The notes beneath the pieces were generated by a model. The model made no database searches, had not been told where the DNA came from, and saw only the letters and a list, made by a program, of their open reading frames with translations. 64,000 bases of DNA from Nitrospira sp. UBA5698 (lineage in GTDB: Bacteria; Nitrospirota; Nitrospiria; Nitrospirales; Nitrospiraceae). The translations under genes were made by a program, and so were the position numbers. Below, piece by piece: positions 17,555 through 26,310 of the stretch; positions within the stretch are counted from its first letter, which is position 1; each line of letters starts with the position of its first letter. The stretch spans positions 7,566 to 71,565 of the forward strand of contig DIHK01000061.1 of the NCBI GenBank assembly GCA_002420115.1, given 5' to 3'.

Positions 17555-18529
17555 AAATCTAGATTTCGCTATGTATATGTAAACTTGAGGCGCAGTGAAT
17601 TAGGGTGTACCTCGGTGTCTGGATCCCGCTAGCATGATACCGGAATAGTACCTAACCCTTTCGAGGGAGTCAACACATACCTGTAAGAACGCAGCCTGCG
17701 GGATTGATATTGTTGATGTGGGTGTCAGCGCACAATGTCGTCCAGCTCAGTTTGAAATGAATGACCGAACGATTTTGACTGCCGAGTGGGCATAGGATCT
17801 AGCCAGTTAGGATTACGATTGCACGTCCAGCGAGGGCACGCTCAAGGAACCAAATTGAAATCACATGTCGTAAGCGTACCCAGGAACTCTTGAGCGGTGC
17901 CAGGGTGGTACGCTCGATGGTCGGTTGACTCTAAGTGCTTGTTAATTCTTGTAGTTGCATGAGGTGTTAGAACGATTCATGACTTGGTTCGCTGTGCGAT
18001 CTCACTCGTGGATCTAGTTGTACGTGTATGAAATGGGTGTTCTTTTTGTGATTACGTGGTAAGTAATGAGTGGTAGCCTGCATAGGCATCAGTAACAAAA
18101 GACATTAAGTCTGGTACTATTATATTCCGACAGGTGCTTGTTCGCTTTGAGAGGGTCTTGATGTATGTGTTGTCAAGGGGTTGAGGCTAGGCTGGTTAGT
18201 CCAAGGAAGGCTCGATTTGCCTTCAAGAGTGGTCTGGTGTGTCAGGGGTTGGAATCTTATTGTGTTGATAAGACAGTAGTGTTCCAACGTTGACGAAAGT
18301 ACCTCTTTGCATCTTGCAAGGTGATTGATTCGGTTAGGGAGGCATTCGGCACTCAATCGACGTCTGCATCAGGTTATGAATTTGTAAACATCAAGCTCAG
18401 TAGAGTGTTTCGTTCATTGATGAACGTAAACGTTGAGACACTATTGGGTCAAGACTGGGTCAAGTCAGAAAAAATGAACGTGAGATGTAGGGACATCATA
18501 GGTCGTCTTGAGGACAGGAGGAACTAGAC
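17555..18529. other. 975-base gene-free divergent region
   Basis: This stretch separates the LuxR-type gene (minus) from rfbF (plus). I see no convincing gene; the one plus-strand open frame at 18321-18527 lacks recognisable protein character. The AT-rich piece near 18100-18130 (CTGGTACTATTATATTCC) could contain a promoter, but no full -35/-10 or sigma-54 site is convincing. An 11-base tandem duplication lies at 18445-18466. GACAGGAGGAA just before 18530 is the rfbF ribosome site. The length suggests regulatory DNA or an untranslated leader. Confidence 0.5.
18445..18466. repeat. Tandem 11-bp repeat upstream of rfbF
   Basis: TGGGTCAAGAC is followed immediately by TGGGTCAAGTC, differing at one base. 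The pair lies 64 bases upstream of the rfbF start and might be a protein-binding site, as one-helical-turn spacing would place both copies on one face of DNA. It could also be chance. Confidence 0.4.
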
Positions 18530-19303
18530 GTGAAAGCAGTCATTCTTGCTGGAGGAATGGGGACTCGACTTTCGGAGGAGACCGTTTTGCGACCGAAGCC
18601 TATGGTTGAAATCGGGGGGAAGCCGATGTTGTGGCATATCATGAAGATTTATGCCGCCCATGGGATAAAGGAATTTGTTATAGGGCTCGGCTACAAGGGA
18701 GAGATGATCAAGGAGTACTTTCTCAACTTTTATGCCTTCAATAAAGATATTTCCGTCGACCTTGAAAGTGGGAAAACGACGATTCATGACGGTAAACAGC
18801 ATGAGGATTGGAAGGTTCACCTCGTTGACACTGGTTTGCATACGCAGACGGGTGGGCGACTTAAACAACTGAAAAAATGGATAGGCGAAAACGAAACATT
18901 TCTATTTACGTATGGAGATGGGGTTTCAGATGTTGATATTCAAGCCACTATTAAGTTCCATAGGTCTCATGGCAAGTTAGCTACGGTGACGTCAGTCCTG
19001 CCTCCTTCCAGATTCGGACGGCTCGTGTTCAATCATGATCACATCGTTGACTTCAAGGAGAAGCCTCATGGCGAAGAAGGTTGGATCAACGGTGGTTTCT
19101 ATGTCCTTGAGCCTAAGGCCATTGAATACATTAAAGGAGATGAGACTATATGGGAGAGGGATCCGATCCTGCAGCTCACGAGAGATAATCAACTGATGGG
19201 CTATCGGCATGATCGATTCTGGTCCTGTATGGATACTCTGAAAGAGAAGAATTATTTGGAGGAGCTATGGCAATCATCGAAGGCTCCCTGGAAGGTATGG
19301 TAA
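18530..19303 (+). CDS. rfbF: Glucose-1-phosphate cytidylyltransferase
   Basis: RfbF makes CDP-glucose from CTP and glucose-1-phosphate, the first step to CDP-linked dideoxy and branched sugars. The nucleotide-binding signature AVILAGGMGTRLSEET is at residue 3, with RPKPMVEIGGKPMLWHI next, and both are typical of RfbF rather than RfbA/GalU. GDGVSDVD and EGWINGGFYVLEP are active-site stretches of the family. The length, 257 residues, is normal. It starts with GTG after a good AGGAGGAA. No recognisable CDP-glucose 4,6-dehydratase (rfbG) is next to it, so the following SDR may supply that step or the dehydratase lies elsewhere. Confidence 0.94.
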   Translation: MKAVILAGGMGTRLSEETVLRPKPMVEIGGKPMLWHIMKIYAAHGIKEFVIGLGYKGEMIKEYFLNFYAFNKDISVDLESGKTTIHDGKQHEDWKVHLVDTGLHTQTGGRLKQLKKWIGENETFLFTYGDGVSDVDIQATIKFHRSHGKLATVTSVLPPSRFGRLVFNHDHIVDFKEKPHGEEGWINGGFYVLEPKAIEYIKGDETIWERDPILQLTRDNQLMGYRHDRFWSCMDTLKEKNYLEELWQSSKAPWKVW

Positions 19304-19417
19304 GGTGAGCTGCTAGGTAGATGAGACTCGTAACTCCCCAACCGTGTTTTTCTGCTTTAAACTGCGACCTCAATCACTATTGGACTGCCACATTCAGGCA
19401 ATGCTTAGACCGAGGAA

Positions 19418-20482
19418 ATGAACATGCGAATTCTGATCACAGGCAATATGGGATATGTTGGTCCTTTGGTTCTTCGTCGACTGCGAGAGTCGCATCCTGA
19501 GTCGACGCTAATAGGATACGATATCGGGTATTTTGCCCATTGTTTAACTGGTCCATCGCGGTTTCCTGAAAGCAGGGCAGATGTCCAGTATTTCGGGGAC
19601 ATCAGACGGGTGCCTGAAAAGATTCTTCAGGGGGTTGATGCAATTGTGCATCTCTGTGCGATATCAAATGATCCGATGGGGGCCATTTTTGAAGACATTA
19701 CCCTTGATATCAATCATCGAGCAAGTATTGATCTGGCCGTCAAGGCAAAACGAGCCGGTGTCAAGGCGTTTGTGTTCGCATCGAGCTGCAGTGTCTATGG
19801 CTTTGCAGAAGGAGGGCCTCGTCGAGAGGAAGATGAGCTCAATCCCCTCACAGCATACGCCAAGTCAAAGGTTAGTACTGAACGAGATTTGGCGTCGCTT
19901 GCTTCCGAATCGTTCACGGTAACCTGCCTCCGGTTTGCAACGGCATGCGGGATGAGTGATCGGTTGCGGCTGGATCTTGTGTTGAATGATTTTGTGGCTG
20001 GCGCGCTTGTGTCGAAGTGCATCAATATTCTCAGTGATGGGACGCCATGGCGGCCACTAATTCACGTGAGGGATATGGCGAGGGCCATCGATTGGGCGGT
20101 GCAGAGAGACCGTCGTGATGGCGGCGTGTTTCTGACGGTCAATGTAGGAAGCGATGCATGGAATTATCAGGTGAAGGATCTAGCCACGGCGGTCACTCAA
20201 CTTGTTCCAGATGTGGAAGTTTCGATTAACCGTGATGCGCAGCCCGATAAGCGATCCTACCGGGTTAACTTCGACAAATTCTCTAAGCTAGCGCAGGGAT
20301 TTCTTCCCGCGGTCGATCTTCAGAGTGCCGTGAGGGATCTCCGTGATGGGCTGATGTCCATGGACTTTTGCGATCCTGATTTTCGGAAGGGCGAGTTGAT
20401 ACGCTTGGTTACGTTAAGGAGACTGAGAGAAAATGATCATTTAACGGACCAGCTCGCATGGAAAGATCCGGTGGCTCGATGA
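19418..20482 (+). CDS. NAD-dependent epimerase/dehydratase (extended SDR)
   Basis: An extended short-chain dehydrogenase acting on nucleotide sugars. The NAD-binding start is RILITGNMGYVGPLVL, the active-site serine is in FASSCSVYG, and the Tyr-x3-Lys pair is in YAKSK near residue 146. The late conserved part reads RPLIHVRDMARAIDWA. Its place between rfbF and a sugar C-methyltransferase suggests a CDP-sugar substrate. It could be a 4,6-dehydratase, a 4-reductase or an epimerase; sequence reading alone does not decide. The length is 354 residues. Confidence 0.88.
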   Translation: MNMRILITGNMGYVGPLVLRRLRESHPESTLIGYDIGYFAHCLTGPSRFPESRADVQYFGDIRRVPEKILQGVDAIVHLCAISNDPMGAIFEDITLDINHRASIDLAVKAKRAGVKAFVFASSCSVYGFAEGGPRREEDELNPLTAYAKSKVSTERDLASLASESFTVTCLRFATACGMSDRLRLDLVLNDFVAGALVSKCINILSDGTPWRPLIHVRDMARAIDWAVQRDRRDGGVFLTVNVGSDAWNYQVKDLATAVTQLVPDVEVSINRDAQPDKRSYRVNFDKFSKLAQGFLPAVDLQSAVRDLRDGLMSMDFCDPDFRKGELIRLVTLRRLRENDHLTDQLAWKDPVAR

Positions 20483-20528
20483 GAAGTCAACAATGCGGCA
20501 TTGCTAAATTAAGGAAGGAGATCTCGGC

Positions 20529-21764
20529 ATGAAGCCATCGGTATGTCGCTCATGCGGAGCAGGTCTTGAACGTACTTTCATTGATCTGGGGATGTCCCCA
20601 TTGGCTAATTCGTACATTAAGCCAGAGCAAACCAATAGGATGGAGCCTTTCTATCCTTTACATGTGTATGTCTGTGAGAAGTGCTTGCTGGTCCAGTTGG
20701 AACAGTTTTCGACTCCGCAGGACATTTTTTCTGACTATGCATACTTTTCTTCATTTTCTGATTCATGGCTCGCTCATGCTCGGACCTATGTGGACATGAT
20801 TGTTGATCGTTTCCGATTTAATCAACACTCGAGAGTTGTGGAGATCGCTAGTAATGATGGATATCTTCTTAAGAACTTTGTTGCGCGTGGCATCCCTGTG
20901 CTTGGGGTAGAACCTGCGGCGAATGTGGCCGAGGTTGCCATGGGAAAAGGGATCAATACCAAGGTGGCGTTCTTTGGTGAGAAGACGGCGCGTGGTCTGA
21001 CCGATGACGGATGGGCCGCTGATTTAATTATTGGAAACAATGTGCTGGCTCATGTTCCGGATTTGAACGACTTCCTGAGAGGGCTTCGAATACTATTGAA
21101 GCCGACAGGTCTTATTACCATGGAATTCCCTCACCTTCTTCAACTCGTGGAGCAGAATCAGTTTGATACGATCTATCATGAGCATTTCTCTTACTTTTCT
21201 TTTATTGCAGTTGAGCGGGTATTTGCTCGCCATGGAATGAAACTGTTTGATGTGGAAGAACTGTCAACACACGGGGGATCACTGCGAATTTATGCCTGTC
21301 ATGAAAGTGATACATCCAAGCCGGTTGAGCCACGGGCGAAGGAGCTGAAGTCGCGGGAAGAAGCAATCGGATTTGGTCATCTCAGTCACTATCTTTCGTT
21401 TGGTCCGCGAGTCGAGGCTACAAAGCGAAAACTGCTGGCTTTTCTTATTGCAGCCAAGGAGGAGGGAAAACGTGTCGTGGGCTACGGAGCTCCGGCTAAG
21501 GGCAATACCCTCCTGAATTATTGCGGCATTCGCACTGACCTTGTCGACTACACGGTTGATCGGAGTCCGCATAAGCAAGGCCATTTTCTTCCCGGCGTGC
21601 ATATTCCGATCTATGAGCCTGAACGGGTGCGTGCTACACAGCCGGACTATCTTCTGATCTTGCCCTGGAATATTCGGGAGGAGGTCATGCAGCAGATGGG
21701 CTACATTCGTGAGTGGGGAGGGAAATTCGTCGTTCCCATCCCTGAGGTGCGAGTGTATCCATGA
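20529..21764 (+). CDS. Sugar C-methyltransferase, SAM-dependent
   Basis: Domain order matches the three-part nucleotide-sugar C-methyltransferases (TylC3/NovU-like). A zinc-binding N-terminus has CRSCG near residue 5 and CEKC near 57 (Methyltransf_13 type). The SAM-binding core contains VVEIASNDGYLLK near 104. The C-terminal Methyltransf_14 region shows GYGAPAKGNTLLNYCG near 321. Such enzymes add a methyl group to the carbon next to a 4-keto group, producing branched sugars. The length is 411. Its stop overlaps the start of the RmlC-like gene (ATGA), so the two are translationally coupled. Confidence 0.9.
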   Translation: MKPSVCRSCGAGLERTFIDLGMSPLANSYIKPEQTNRMEPFYPLHVYVCEKCLLVQLEQFSTPQDIFSDYAYFSSFSDSWLAHARTYVDMIVDRFRFNQHSRVVEIASNDGYLLKNFVARGIPVLGVEPAANVAEVAMGKGINTKVAFFGEKTARGLTDDGWAADLIIGNNVLAHVPDLNDFLRGLRILLKPTGLITMEFPHLLQLVEQNQFDTIYHEHFSYFSFIAVERVFARHGMKLFDVEELSTHGGSLRIYACHESDTSKPVEPRAKELKSREEAIGFGHLSHYLSFGPRVEATKRKLLAFLIAAKEEGKRVVGYGAPAKGNTLLNYCGIRTDLVDYTVDRSPHKQGHFLPGVHIPIYEPERVRATQPDYLLILPWNIREEVMQQMGYIREWGGKFVVPIPEVRVYP

Positions 21765-22303
21765 TTTTTACCGAAACCACCCTCAAGGGTGCGTTTGTAA
21801 TCGATCCTGAGCCTGCATCCGATGAACGGGGAATGTTCGCGAGGATCTGGTGCGAAAAAGAGTTTGAGATGCATGGATTGTCCCCCAGATGGGTCCAATC
21901 GAGTATCTCTGTGAACCGTCTCAAGGGAACTTTGCGGGGGATGCACTACCAGGTTGCTCCAAATCAGGAAGTGAAATTGGTCCGCTGTACTGCAGGTGCA
22001 ATCTATGATGTCATTGTGGACTTGCGCCCAACATCATCGACCTATGGGCAGCATGTTAGCCTGATGTTGACAGCGGATAATCATCGGTCTCTATATATTC
22101 CAGAGCAGTTTGCTCATGGATTTCTCACGCTGCAAGACAACTCCGAGGTTTCCTATCACATGTCGGAGTTCTATGCGCCTTCGAGCGCGCGCGGTATTCG
22201 GTGGGATGACCCTCTGTTGCATATCGAGTGGCCGGAGCCCGTCGTAATTGTGTCGCAGAAGGATCAGCTGTGGCCACAGTGCAACTTGAACTGGGTTAGG
22301 TGA
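21761..22303 (+). CDS. dTDP-4-dehydrorhamnose 3,5-epimerase family protein (RmlC-like)
   Basis: A cupin-fold RmlC homologue of 180 residues. DERGMFARIW, NRLKGTLRGMHYQ (with the catalytic His), VDLRPTSSTYG and YIPEQFAHGFLTLQDNSEVSYH are the hallmark stretches. Because the neighbours make a CDP-linked and C-methylated sugar, the substrate is probably the 4-keto intermediate of that pathway and not necessarily dTDP-rhamnose. It may catalyse only 3- or 5-epimerisation. Overlaps the methyltransferase upstream by four bases. Confidence 0.92.
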   Translation: MIFTETTLKGAFVIDPEPASDERGMFARIWCEKEFEMHGLSPRWVQSSISVNRLKGTLRGMHYQVAPNQEVKLVRCTAGAIYDVIVDLRPTSSTYGQHVSLMLTADNHRSLYIPEQFAHGFLTLQDNSEVSYHMSEFYAPSSARGIRWDDPLLHIEWPEPVVIVSQKDQLWPQCNLNWVR

Positions 22304-22304
22304 C

Positions 22305-23597
22305 GTGGAAACCGATTGTTCTCTGCTCAATTTAATAAAAGAACTGTACCCAATTTGCCGGAGTATTACCGGTGAAGGAGTTCGTGAGACTCTTAGAATC
22401 ATTCAAAAACGTGTTCCGCTTGAAATCCAAGAAGTTCCCAGCGGGACGAAAGTATTCGATTGGACGGTTCCTCTAGAGTGGAACGTAACTGATGCCTATG
22501 TGATGAATCGGGAGGGGAAGCGAGTCATTGATTTTCAATCGCATAATTTGCATCTCATGAGTTACAGCGTGCCGGTTCGAAAAAAGATGAGCCTCGAAGA
22601 GTTGCGCCCGCATCTGTTCAGCCTGCCGGCTCATCCCGAGTGGATTCCATATCGAACCTCCTATTACAAAGAGAATTGGGGGTTTTGTATGCGGCACGTT
22701 GATTTTGAAGAACTTTCTGATGAGGAGTACGATGTCGTCATTGACTCGACGCTTCAGGCGGGCTCACTGACGTATGGTGAGTTGTATTTACCCGGTGAAG
22801 CGTCTGATGAGATTCTCGTATCATGTCATGTCTGCCATCCGTCTCTGTGCAATGATAACCTCTCCGGTATCACTGTCGCCGTGAAGCTAGCTGAGACCAT
22901 GGCTGCTCGCTCAAGGCGATATTCATACCGTTTTCTTTTTATTCCTGGCACCATCGGATCCATTACTTGGCTAGCTCAGAATGAACAGATAGTGCCTCGC
23001 ATTCGGCATGGGCTTGTTATAACTGGGGTGGGTGATGCAGGGAATGTCACCTATAAGAAGAGTCGTCAGGGTGATGCGGAGATAGACCGGGCGATGACGC
23101 ATGTATTGCGACATTCGGGGGAGGCACATTCTATTATCGATTTTTTCCCATATGGCTATGATGAACGGCAGTACTGCTCTCCCGGCTTTAACTTACCTAT
23201 TGGGTGTTTCATGCGAACACTGCACGGTCAGTATCCGGAGTATCACTCATCTGCGGACAATTTGGACCTGGTCCGATCGGAGTCTCTTTCTCGATCTTAT
23301 GCGGATTGTCTGCAGGCATTCGAGTTGCTGGAAGGGAATCGGGTGTACGTAAGTCAGAACCCAAGATGTGAACCGCAATTGGGACGACGGGGACTGTATC
23401 GTGCCGTCGCAGGGCAACAAGAAAACCAGTGCAGGGAGCTCGCACTGCTCTGGGTATTAAATATGTCTGATGGCCGGCACGCGTTGCTTGATATCGCAGA
23501 CCGTGCAGCTCTTCCCTTCGGCCAGATTCAATCTGCCGCCGAAGCGTTGGTAGAGGCTGAACTCTTGAAAGAGTATCGGAGTCCGGGAAACGACTGA
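22305..23597 (+). CDS. DUF4910 aminopeptidase-like protein
   Basis: The 430-residue protein matches the DUF4910/DUF2172 family. PICRSITGEGVRETL is near residue 14. Metal-ligand-like SCHVCHPSLCNDNLSG is near 185, PGTIGSI near 215, YGYDERQYCSPGFNLP near 285 and YHSSADN near 318. The fold resembles M28 zinc aminopeptidases and the last 80 residues look like a winged helix. In many surface-polysaccharide loci this family sits beside C-methyltransferases and RmlC-like genes, as here. Its reaction is not established; removal or transfer of an N-linked group on a sugar is a guess. Start is GTG, one base after the preceding stop. Confidence 0.85.
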   Translation: METDCSLLNLIKELYPICRSITGEGVRETLRIIQKRVPLEIQEVPSGTKVFDWTVPLEWNVTDAYVMNREGKRVIDFQSHNLHLMSYSVPVRKKMSLEELRPHLFSLPAHPEWIPYRTSYYKENWGFCMRHVDFEELSDEEYDVVIDSTLQAGSLTYGELYLPGEASDEILVSCHVCHPSLCNDNLSGITVAVKLAETMAARSRRYSYRFLFIPGTIGSITWLAQNEQIVPRIRHGLVITGVGDAGNVTYKKSRQGDAEIDRAMTHVLRHSGEAHSIIDFFPYGYDERQYCSPGFNLPIGCFMRTLHGQYPEYHSSADNLDLVRSESLSRSYADCLQAFELLEGNRVYVSQNPRCEPQLGRRGLYRAVAGQQENQCRELALLWVLNMSDGRHALLDIADRAALPFGQIQSAAEALVEAELLKEYRSPGND

Positions 23598-23610
23598 GGG
23601 AGAAGTAGCT

Positions 23611-24543
23611 ATGAACACAGTATATTACGACCCCCCATTTTCGGACGAGCAACGACGAGAAGAGCTCTATCATGGCCAACTTTTAGTGTATTCACCGCGC
23701 AGGAGTAGTCTCGCGTTCATCGAGTTTGCCAGGAAATTGATCAGAGAGGCCTTTGCTCCCTATGACCCAGAGACGGCTCAATTACATGTATCCGTGGAAC
23801 AGTACGCCGACATTCTCGGAAAGCTGAAGCCGAACTTTATCCACCACCCAGAATCCAAGGCGCTCATGCGCCGCATTTTTGAGGAGATGGGTTGTGATCT
23901 AGAAAAGACATACTTTGATGTCCCGAAGATGCGAAGTTCCACCAGCGATAACTATCTGACCTCCGGAATCGCGTATGCATGGCATCCTCATCGAGACACC
24001 TGGTATTCCGCACCACCGTGTCAGATCAACTGGTGGATTCCGATTTATGACATTGAGTCGAACAATGCCATGGCGTTTCACCCCCACTATTGGAATGTGC
24101 CCGTGAAAAACAGTTCCAAGGGGTACAACTACTACGTATGGAATCAACAAAATCGAGGCGCTCATGTCGCTAAGTTCTTGAAAGAGGATCCTCGGCCTCT
24201 GCCAAAGGCGACAGAACCTCTTGCCATGGAGCCGCAGATCCGTTTGATCGTGCCAGCGGGAGGCATCATTCTGTTTTCGGCAGCACAGATGCACTCGAGT
24301 GTACCAAATACATCCGGTAAAACTCGTTTCAGTATCGATTTCCGCGTGGTGAATCTTGACGATGTGGGACAACGGAAAGGCGCCCCTCGGATAGATGAGG
24401 AGTGCACCGGGACCACGATGAGAGACTACTTGCGGGCCACTGATTTGGCTCACATCCCTGATGAGCTCGTTGCGCTCTACGACGATGAAACGGCCGGGAA
24501 GGGAACGCTTGTCTATACAGTTGGAGAGAAGCAAGATCGCTGA
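23611..24543 (+). CDS. Putative Fe(II)/2-oxoglutarate-type oxygenase
   Basis: I infer a cupin-type non-haem iron oxygenase from a His-x-Asp motif (H127 and D129 in WHPHRDTW), a distal His at 228 (MHSSVPNTSG) and an Arg at 239 in KTRFSIDFRVV, where the 2-oxoglutarate carboxylate usually binds. The 310-residue length fits phytanoyl-CoA dioxygenase relatives. It follows the DUF4910 gene by 13 bases and probably completes the sugar-modification module, perhaps hydroxylating a deoxysugar. No close family name is certain. Confidence 0.6.
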   Translation: MNTVYYDPPFSDEQRREELYHGQLLVYSPRRSSLAFIEFARKLIREAFAPYDPETAQLHVSVEQYADILGKLKPNFIHHPESKALMRRIFEEMGCDLEKTYFDVPKMRSSTSDNYLTSGIAYAWHPHRDTWYSAPPCQINWWIPIYDIESNNAMAFHPHYWNVPVKNSSKGYNYYVWNQQNRGAHVAKFLKEDPRPLPKATEPLAMEPQIRLIVPAGGIILFSAAQMHSSVPNTSGKTRFSIDFRVVNLDDVGQRKGAPRIDEECTGTTMRDYLRATDLAHIPDELVALYDDETAGKGTLVYTVGEKQDR

Positions 24544-24781
24544 AACAGGGAAGCGGTAACGCGATCAGTAGGTGTAAGGGCTTTGGGGGCTTATGGTCAC
24601 AGTTTGGAGCGTAAGATTTCGTTAGAGCAATACCTGATAGGGTGGTATTATTGATGGGGAATAGTATGGATGTTGGTGTAAGGGACTGTACATGAATTGA
24701 TATTCGGAGAGGGGAGATATCAGCCCGGATTGATTTAGGTGGGTGAGTTTAGGGGGTATTGTTAGCAAGGGAACAACAGTT

Positions 24782-25504
24782 ATGAAATATGCTTTGTGGC
24801 ATGTCGCAATAATCGCCTCAATGGTATGGGTGGTAAGCCCAGATAGTGCATTCTGTGAAACAGGATCGGTCAAGTCCGATACCGTGAAAATGCCGACGGA
24901 TGTTCCGCTACTGCCGGCGGTTACAGCACAAACAGAGAAAGCGACTGGCCAGGTGATGACGGATAAGTTATCGAATGCGGTCGGCACGGAATATGTCATC
25001 GGCGCTGAAGATGTGCTGGATATTACTGTGTGGCGGAACGTCGATTTGTCAAGGCAGGTGCAGGTCCGTCCGGATGGAAGGATTTCAATGCCCATCATTC
25101 GGGATGTTGTGGCTGTAGGAAAGACCCCCACCAAATTGGCTGAGGAGATGACGAACAAGCTGAAGGAGTACGTCCAGAATCCGGTTGTTGCTGTGACATT
25201 GAAGGAAGTCAATAGCTCCAACATTTTCCTTCTGGGTGAAATCGCCCATCCTGGCAAGTATCCGCTCAAGAGCCGGACGACGCTCTTGCAGGGCATTACG
25301 ATGGCAGGCGGGTTTAAGGAAACTGCGGCAAGAAATCAAATCGTTATTTTTCGGTTTACTGAAACGGCTCCTGGTATGAAGCGATTTACTGCCAGCTACG
25401 ATGACATTGTGCTTCGTAGTGGGATCAGCGACAACTTTGAGCTGAAACCCGGTGATACTCTTGTTGTTCCCAGTGAGTCGATGGTGGTGTTCCCTGGTCG
25501 CTAG
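24782..25504 (+). CDS. Polysaccharide export protein, Wza-like (first copy)
   Basis: A 240-residue periplasmic/outer-membrane export protein. A cleavable signal peptide (about 1-25) precedes a Poly_export domain starting YVIGAEDVLDITVWRN with VRPDGRISMPIIRDV. A SLBB-type domain follows, VFLLGEI-like (NIFLLGEIAHPGKYPL), ending KPGDTLVVPSE. The ATG at 24782 gives a proper signal; an in-frame GTG at 24743 would add 13 unrelated residues. No lipobox is apparent, unlike the next gene. It is shorter than E. coli Wza and lacks the C-terminal membrane helix. Confidence 0.9.
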   Translation: MKYALWHVAIIASMVWVVSPDSAFCETGSVKSDTVKMPTDVPLLPAVTAQTEKATGQVMTDKLSNAVGTEYVIGAEDVLDITVWRNVDLSRQVQVRPDGRISMPIIRDVVAVGKTPTKLAEEMTNKLKEYVQNPVVAVTLKEVNSSNIFLLGEIAHPGKYPLKSRTTLLQGITMAGGFKETAARNQIVIFRFTETAPGMKRFTASYDDIVLRSGISDNFELKPGDTLVVPSESMVVFPGR

Positions 25505-25519
25505 GGACTAACAGAAAGG

Positions 25520-26179
25520 ATGGCGGCAGTGGACTTCTACGCGCGAGGGGCAAGGATATCCAGACCATATCTTCTTGTGCCAAGAGTGTTGTCGATCGGG
25601 ATTGTGTTGTGCGCGATGGTAGTCCAAGTTGGTTGTCTGGGGCCGGTTACATCAAGGGAATACAAGGCATCCGATGTGCCTACCGAGTTCCTCCTGGGCT
25701 CTGAAGACCAGATCGAGATCAATGTATGGAAGAATCCTGATTTGTCACGGGTCACCTTGATCCGGCCGGATGGCTATGTGTCAATGCCAATCATTGGAGA
25801 TGTACAGGCCGCAGGGCTCACAGCCGATGCCCTTGCTGCCCAGATCACGGAACGATTGAAAGGCTATATTCAGAACCCTTCGGTTTCTGTCAACGTGAAG
25901 GAGCTTAACAGCTATTCAATATTTGTTTTGGGTGAGGTTGCGAAGCCGGGTAAGTATCAGCTGAAGTCCTATGTGACGGTACTCCAGGCTATTTCTATGG
26001 CTGGAGGGTTTACAAATTATGCCAGCAAGAATAGGCTACAGGTTGTGCGAGTCATAGAAAGTCCGGGCCATAAACGGCAAGAGATCCACATCCCACTTCG
26101 GTACGACGATCTTGTCAGTGGTCGTGGAGAACCGGGTAACATTGTGTTGGCTTCCGGCGATACGGTCGTCGTGCCGTGA
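25520..26179 (+). CDS. Polysaccharide export lipoprotein, Wza-like (second copy)
   Basis: Paralogue of the preceding gene with the same order: Poly_export domain (FLLGSEDQIEINVWKNPD, IRPDGYVSMPIIGDV) and SLBB domain (SIFVLGEVAKPGKYQL). The N-terminus ends in VVQVGC with Cys39 as the likely lipidation site, so this copy is probably an outer-membrane lipoprotein. It starts 15 bases after the first copy. Two adjacent Wza-like proteins, one lipidated and one not, may form a mixed channel or serve two export routes. Confidence 0.92.
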   Translation: MAAVDFYARGARISRPYLLVPRVLSIGIVLCAMVVQVGCLGPVTSREYKASDVPTEFLLGSEDQIEINVWKNPDLSRVTLIRPDGYVSMPIIGDVQAAGLTADALAAQITERLKGYIQNPSVSVNVKELNSYSIFVLGEVAKPGKYQLKSYVTVLQAISMAGGFTNYASKNRLQVVRVIESPGHKRQEIHIPLRYDDLVSGRGEPGNIVLASGDTVVVP

Positions 26180-26310
26180 TGATCGAGCTGTCGATCGTGT
26201 TGCACTCGGTTGAGTTTGTTTCCCCCTGGGATCTCTCTCGGCGGTAACGTGGTCAGATCGCTCCCGTTATGATCGTGAAACGTTACCGGCCGTTCCTGAA
26301 AGGAATTCTG

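Noticed and set aside
17905..17920. Possible sigma-54 site TGGTACGCTCGATGGT
   Set aside because: The invariant GC at -12 is GG, so it is unlikely to function.
18321..18527. 68-codon plus-strand frame upstream of rfbF
   Set aside because: No recognisable motif; the region contains a tandem repeat and looks regulatory.
24162..24534. Minus-strand frames inside the oxygenase-like gene
   Set aside because: Shadows of the plus-strand gene, which has coherent motifs and a proper ribosome context.
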